64,000 bases of DNA from JBLIRR01 sp049472395 (GTDB lineage: Bacteria > SZUA-182 > DTGQ01 > JBLIRR01): assembly GCA_049472395.1 (NCBI GenBank), contig JBLIRR010000002.1, positions 248,001 through 312,000 on the forward strand. The letters run 5' to 3'. The position numbers and the translations under genes were made by a program. Positions 61,449-64,000 of the stretch are shown here, one piece after another (the stretch's first letter is position 1; each line of letters opens with the position of its first letter). Below the pieces are notes generated by a model. That model was not told where the DNA came from. It did not search any database and saw nothing but the letters and a program-made list of their open reading frames with translations.

Positions 61449-64000
61449 TGCTCCCTCCTGCAATAAGGTATATAAAATCGAGCCGGTATAAATGTATCCT
61501 CTCCTAATTCTCCAAAACTTAAAATTTCATAGGTGCCGGGGTATAAACCATTCTCCGGAGATATGCCCACTACTACAGAACCGTCATACGATTTTAGGGA
61601 TAACATAGGGTCCATCTTAAAAATCAAATCGCTTTCATCAATAATGTTGGTAAAATCATATTCTTCTATTATAGCTTGTGCCACTTTTATCCACACGGGT
61701 AACGCTCCCGATGCCCCGGCAATATTAAACGTGGGTGATGACATGGATCTATTATCATCATACCCTATATAACATCCTATAATAAAACCATCCGTCGGAT
61801 CAAGATCTTGTCCCGGTTGTTCGGCAAAAGGAAGAATCCCAATATAACTCGAATTCGAATATTTGTTCGCTGTCCCTGTTTTTCCAAGAGTAGGAAGAGT
61901 AAATTGAATAATTTCTCCTTTATTATGGGGATCTTCAATCTCAAGCATGAGTGCTTCTTTTGCACTTTTTCCTGTACCATATTGTACCACATTTTTCAAT
62001 ATTTCATTGATCAAAGAAGATATTTTTGGATCTATGACACGTTCTTTTTTTATTTCCAGTTCATAGATCACATTCCCCTCATTATTCTCAATGCGTTTTA
62101 TTAGAGCTGCTTGATTCGGTTTATCAGAGTCATAATAGGTGTAATTGTAGCCGCTTGTCAACGCGCTGTAAACTTTAGCAGCTTCGAGAATAGTAATGGC
62201 ATTAGGGCCTAAAGGATATGAGAGAACAGGAGCAAGATATGATTCAATGCCAAGCCCTTTGGAAAGTTTTATAAGATACCGGAGGCCGAGCAGAATCTTA
62301 AAATCTTGAATATGAAAAAGGGTATGAAGATCATAAAGATTATATTTTCTCATATGCCTTTCTTCTCTCAGCATTATTTCCCTTATCTTTTTTATTGTAC
62401 GTACCCTTAAGGCCCCCTCAATAAGAATATCTTCCCAAAGGTTCTTCCCTGCTATCAGAGCGTAACTGGAGGTCATCTTTTTGTATCCATCCATATTTAC
62501 TGTTATTTCCGGACTATAGATAATGCATCTGTCTTTATTTGAAATATAAAAATGGGGGGGGAGAAAAGACGATGAAGCAATTATCCCCAGATCCTCTTCA
62601 AGCCGTGTGGCTAATTTTTCATACCGCACAAAGTTGTGCATGATTATCTTGAGCCTTTCTTTTTTTTCAAAATCGAGTGTTGCTACAGTCGCTTCACGAG
62701 GGATAAGATCTTCTGCTTTCATATACCGTTCAAATCCTCTCCCATAATGAAGCTTTTTAAGACTTTCCATTTCATCTTGACTCCCTTCAAAAGCAAGATC
62801 TATGAGCACCTCCTCCTTCGCCTTGGCGAATGCAGCTTCATAAATAGTATCTTTGCAGACCACAACCCCCCACTTATCCCTTACTTTTCTCTTATATTGC
62901 TGATAACTCTCATTCTCTAAGGGAGCCATGCCGACACATTCTGCAAGTTGTTTAAATTCGTCAAAACTCAGGTAATCGCATAAATGATATAAAAGCCAGA
63001 CAGAGGCCAGGTTCTCCGACTTTACTCCTGCCCAGGAAAGAGAGACCTCATTGTGAGGAGAGAGATGATCCGGTTTTGGGAAATAGAATTGACCTTCAAA
63101 GGTAAATAAATCCTTAATATTGGGCAACGGATCGAGATTATTCCATCCAAGTTGCATGGCTGCGCAAAAAAGGAGCGGTTTAAATATTGACCCTAATTGG
63201 CGCTTGGCATACACCGCCCGGTTATAATACACATTCTCAAATCCTCCCACCATTGTGACAATTTGCCCGTTTCTTATCAGAATCAGCCCTCCCTGAAGTT
63301 CCGGATATTGAAGCAGTTCCAAATGAGCTGGCATCTCATCACTGGCTTCTTTTTTTACTCTTGTTAACACCAAATCTCCCTCTTTAAAGAGCTTTATAAA
63401 GTTTGTATAATCAGAAAGACTCATTCTTACCCATTTCCCGCGTCTATGCTGTGTGTAAGCATATGCAAGATCATGCATTGCATCATAATCAATAACTCCC
63501 GTTATTTCACCAAAATCAACGACTATTCGTGAGTCGTTGCCTTTTTTAATAATCTCTTTTATTCTTCCTTTATAGAGTTTCCCCTTTTCAAGTTCATTAT
63601 ATGTAATTGATGAATCTTTAAATATAGCCTCTATACTCTGATTATCATATCCATTAAGCCGGACTTCCAATGTGGATAAGGTATTCTGTAATTCCTTCAC
63701 AGCCCTCTTCTGGCAAGAAGCATTAATTGTGGAATAGATGCGTATACCTGATGTTGAAAAATTATTTATGCCATGTGTAGAGAAAATATCTTGAAAAAAA
63801 TCACTCTGGAGTCTTTGTCGTATTAACTCCATCGCGACATTTTGCTGATAGTAGATATCTCCTTCAACAAATTTAAGGGGGGTGTTGAGTGCCTCCTTAA
63901 GCTCATCCTCAGTGATCATATCAAGAGCGTACATTCTCTTTAGTATATAGTCTCTTCTCATAATGCCCCTGCGGGTGACTTTTTCCACTTTCTCCTCATC
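61445..64000 (-). CDS. Class A penicillin-binding protein (PBP1-like), 5' end outside window
   Basis: The frame is open to the window edge, giving 851 residues. The visible N-terminal piece (RGIMRRDYILKRMYALDMIT) is the end of a glycosyltransferase-51 domain. An OB-like domain follows (GKLYKGRIKEIIKKG, FGEITGVIDYDAM), then the transpeptidase: SxxK in RQLGSIFKPLLF, SxN in VKSENLASV and KTG in LGKTGTANKY. Between SxN and the next standard segment is an unusual insertion of about 240 residues (roughly 62290-63005) rich in charged residues. It polymerises and cross-links peptidoglycan. Coupled to the downstream TPR lipoprotein. Confidence 0.88.
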   Translation of the reverse strand, partial: DEEKVEKVTRRGIMRRDYILKRMYALDMITEDELKEALNTPLKFVEGDIYYQQNVAMELIRQRLQSDFFQDIFSTHGINNFSTSGIRIYSTINASCQKRAVKELQNTLSTLEVRLNGYDNQSIEAIFKDSSITYNELEKGKLYKGRIKEIIKKGNDSRIVVDFGEITGVIDYDAMHDLAYAYTQHRRGKWVRMSLSDYTNFIKLFKEGDLVLTRVKKEASDEMPAHLELLQYPELQGGLILIRNGQIVTMVGGFENVYYNRAVYAKRQLGSIFKPLLFCAAMQLGWNNLDPLPNIKDLFTFEGQFYFPKPDHLSPHNEVSLSWAGVKSENLASVWLLYHLCDYLSFDEFKQLAECVGMAPLENESYQQYKRKVRDKWGVVVCKDTIYEAAFAKAKEEVLIDLAFEGSQDEMESLKKLHYGRGFERYMKAEDLIPREATVATLDFEKKERLKIIMHNFVRYEKLATRLEEDLGIIASSSFLPPHFYISNKDRCIIYSPEITVNMDGYKKMTSSYALIAGKNLWEDILIEGALRVRTIKKIREIMLREERHMRKYNLYDLHTLFHIQDFKILLGLRYLIKLSKGLGIESYLAPVLSYPLGPNAITILEAAKVYSALTSGYNYTYYDSDKPNQAALIKRIENNEGNVIYELEIKKERVIDPKISSLINEILKNVVQYGTGKSAKEALMLEIEDPHNKGEIIQFTLPTLGKTGTANKYSNSSYIGILPFAEQPGQDLDPTDGFIIGCYIGYDDNRSMSSPTFNIAGASGALPVWIKVAQAIIEEYDFTNIIDESDLIFKMDPMLSLKSYDGSVVVGISPENGLYPGTYEILSFGELGEDTFIPARFYIPYCRREQ

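Overview
The window is ordinary chromosomal DNA of moderate GC (roughly 40-45% by eye) from a motile Gram-negative bacterium. Outer-membrane-style lipoprotein and class A PBP genes, SecA with a C-terminal zinc motif, two chemotaxis gene clusters and an unusual density of hybrid histidine kinases support this. A tandem-fused UvrA (about 1767 aa, as in Chlamydiae and some relatives), a type III glutamine synthetase, sulfatase-TPR proteins and a hexulose-phosphate synthase/RraA fusion point to an under-cultured deep lineage (PVC-like, Omnitrophota-like or deltaproteobacterial). I cannot fix the phylum from sequence alone. No phage, IS element, CRISPR array, rRNA or tRNA gene was found.

Layout. 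1-5193: chemotaxis cluster 1 (3' end of cheA, a catalytically dead CheD-like protein, cheR, cheB, an intact cheD, a CheY-like regulator, a CheX/CheC-like phosphatase). 5194-5418: a short AT-rich intergenic region with three perfect DnaA boxes. 5419-9697: glnN, then rfbD-rfbB (dTDP-rhamnose). 9698-14044: two divergent histidine kinases. 14052-22759: a membrane protein, sulfatase-TPR, nadE, rmuC, an HDOD protein, a SprT/DUF2786 protein and a CBS protein. 22883-27018: trmO, a response regulator and a Cache-HAMP hybrid kinase. 26989-32292: double uvrA. 32293-39326: repeats, gap, a tyrosine-rich secreted repeat protein, secA, a SAM hydroxide adenosyltransferase and a Rho-N-like small protein. 39438-53533: chemotaxis cluster 2 (cheB, cheA, a 45-codon ORF, cheW, a CZB-type chemoreceptor), followed by response regulators and three large kinases. 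53763-64000: a zinc-ribbon protein, HPS-RraA fusion, PAS kinase, second sulfatase-TPR, TPR lipoprotein and class A PBP.

How it fits together. Most of the window is signal transduction. A recurring upstream motif, GAAN-N15-NCCGATAA, resembling a sigma-28 (FliA) promoter, lies 38-46 nt (exactly 42 nt in four cases) before the start codons of cheB1, cheB2, cheA2, an HDOD gene, two lone response regulators and a hybrid kinase. This suggests one motility/chemotaxis regulon scattered over about 50 kb. Several proteins have lost key catalytic or phosphoacceptor residues while keeping their fold: a CheD lacking Cys/His/Thr, a kinase whose H-box His is Asp, and receiver domains with Asp changed to Asn or Glu. 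Pseudo-signalling domains therefore appear to be a theme of this network.
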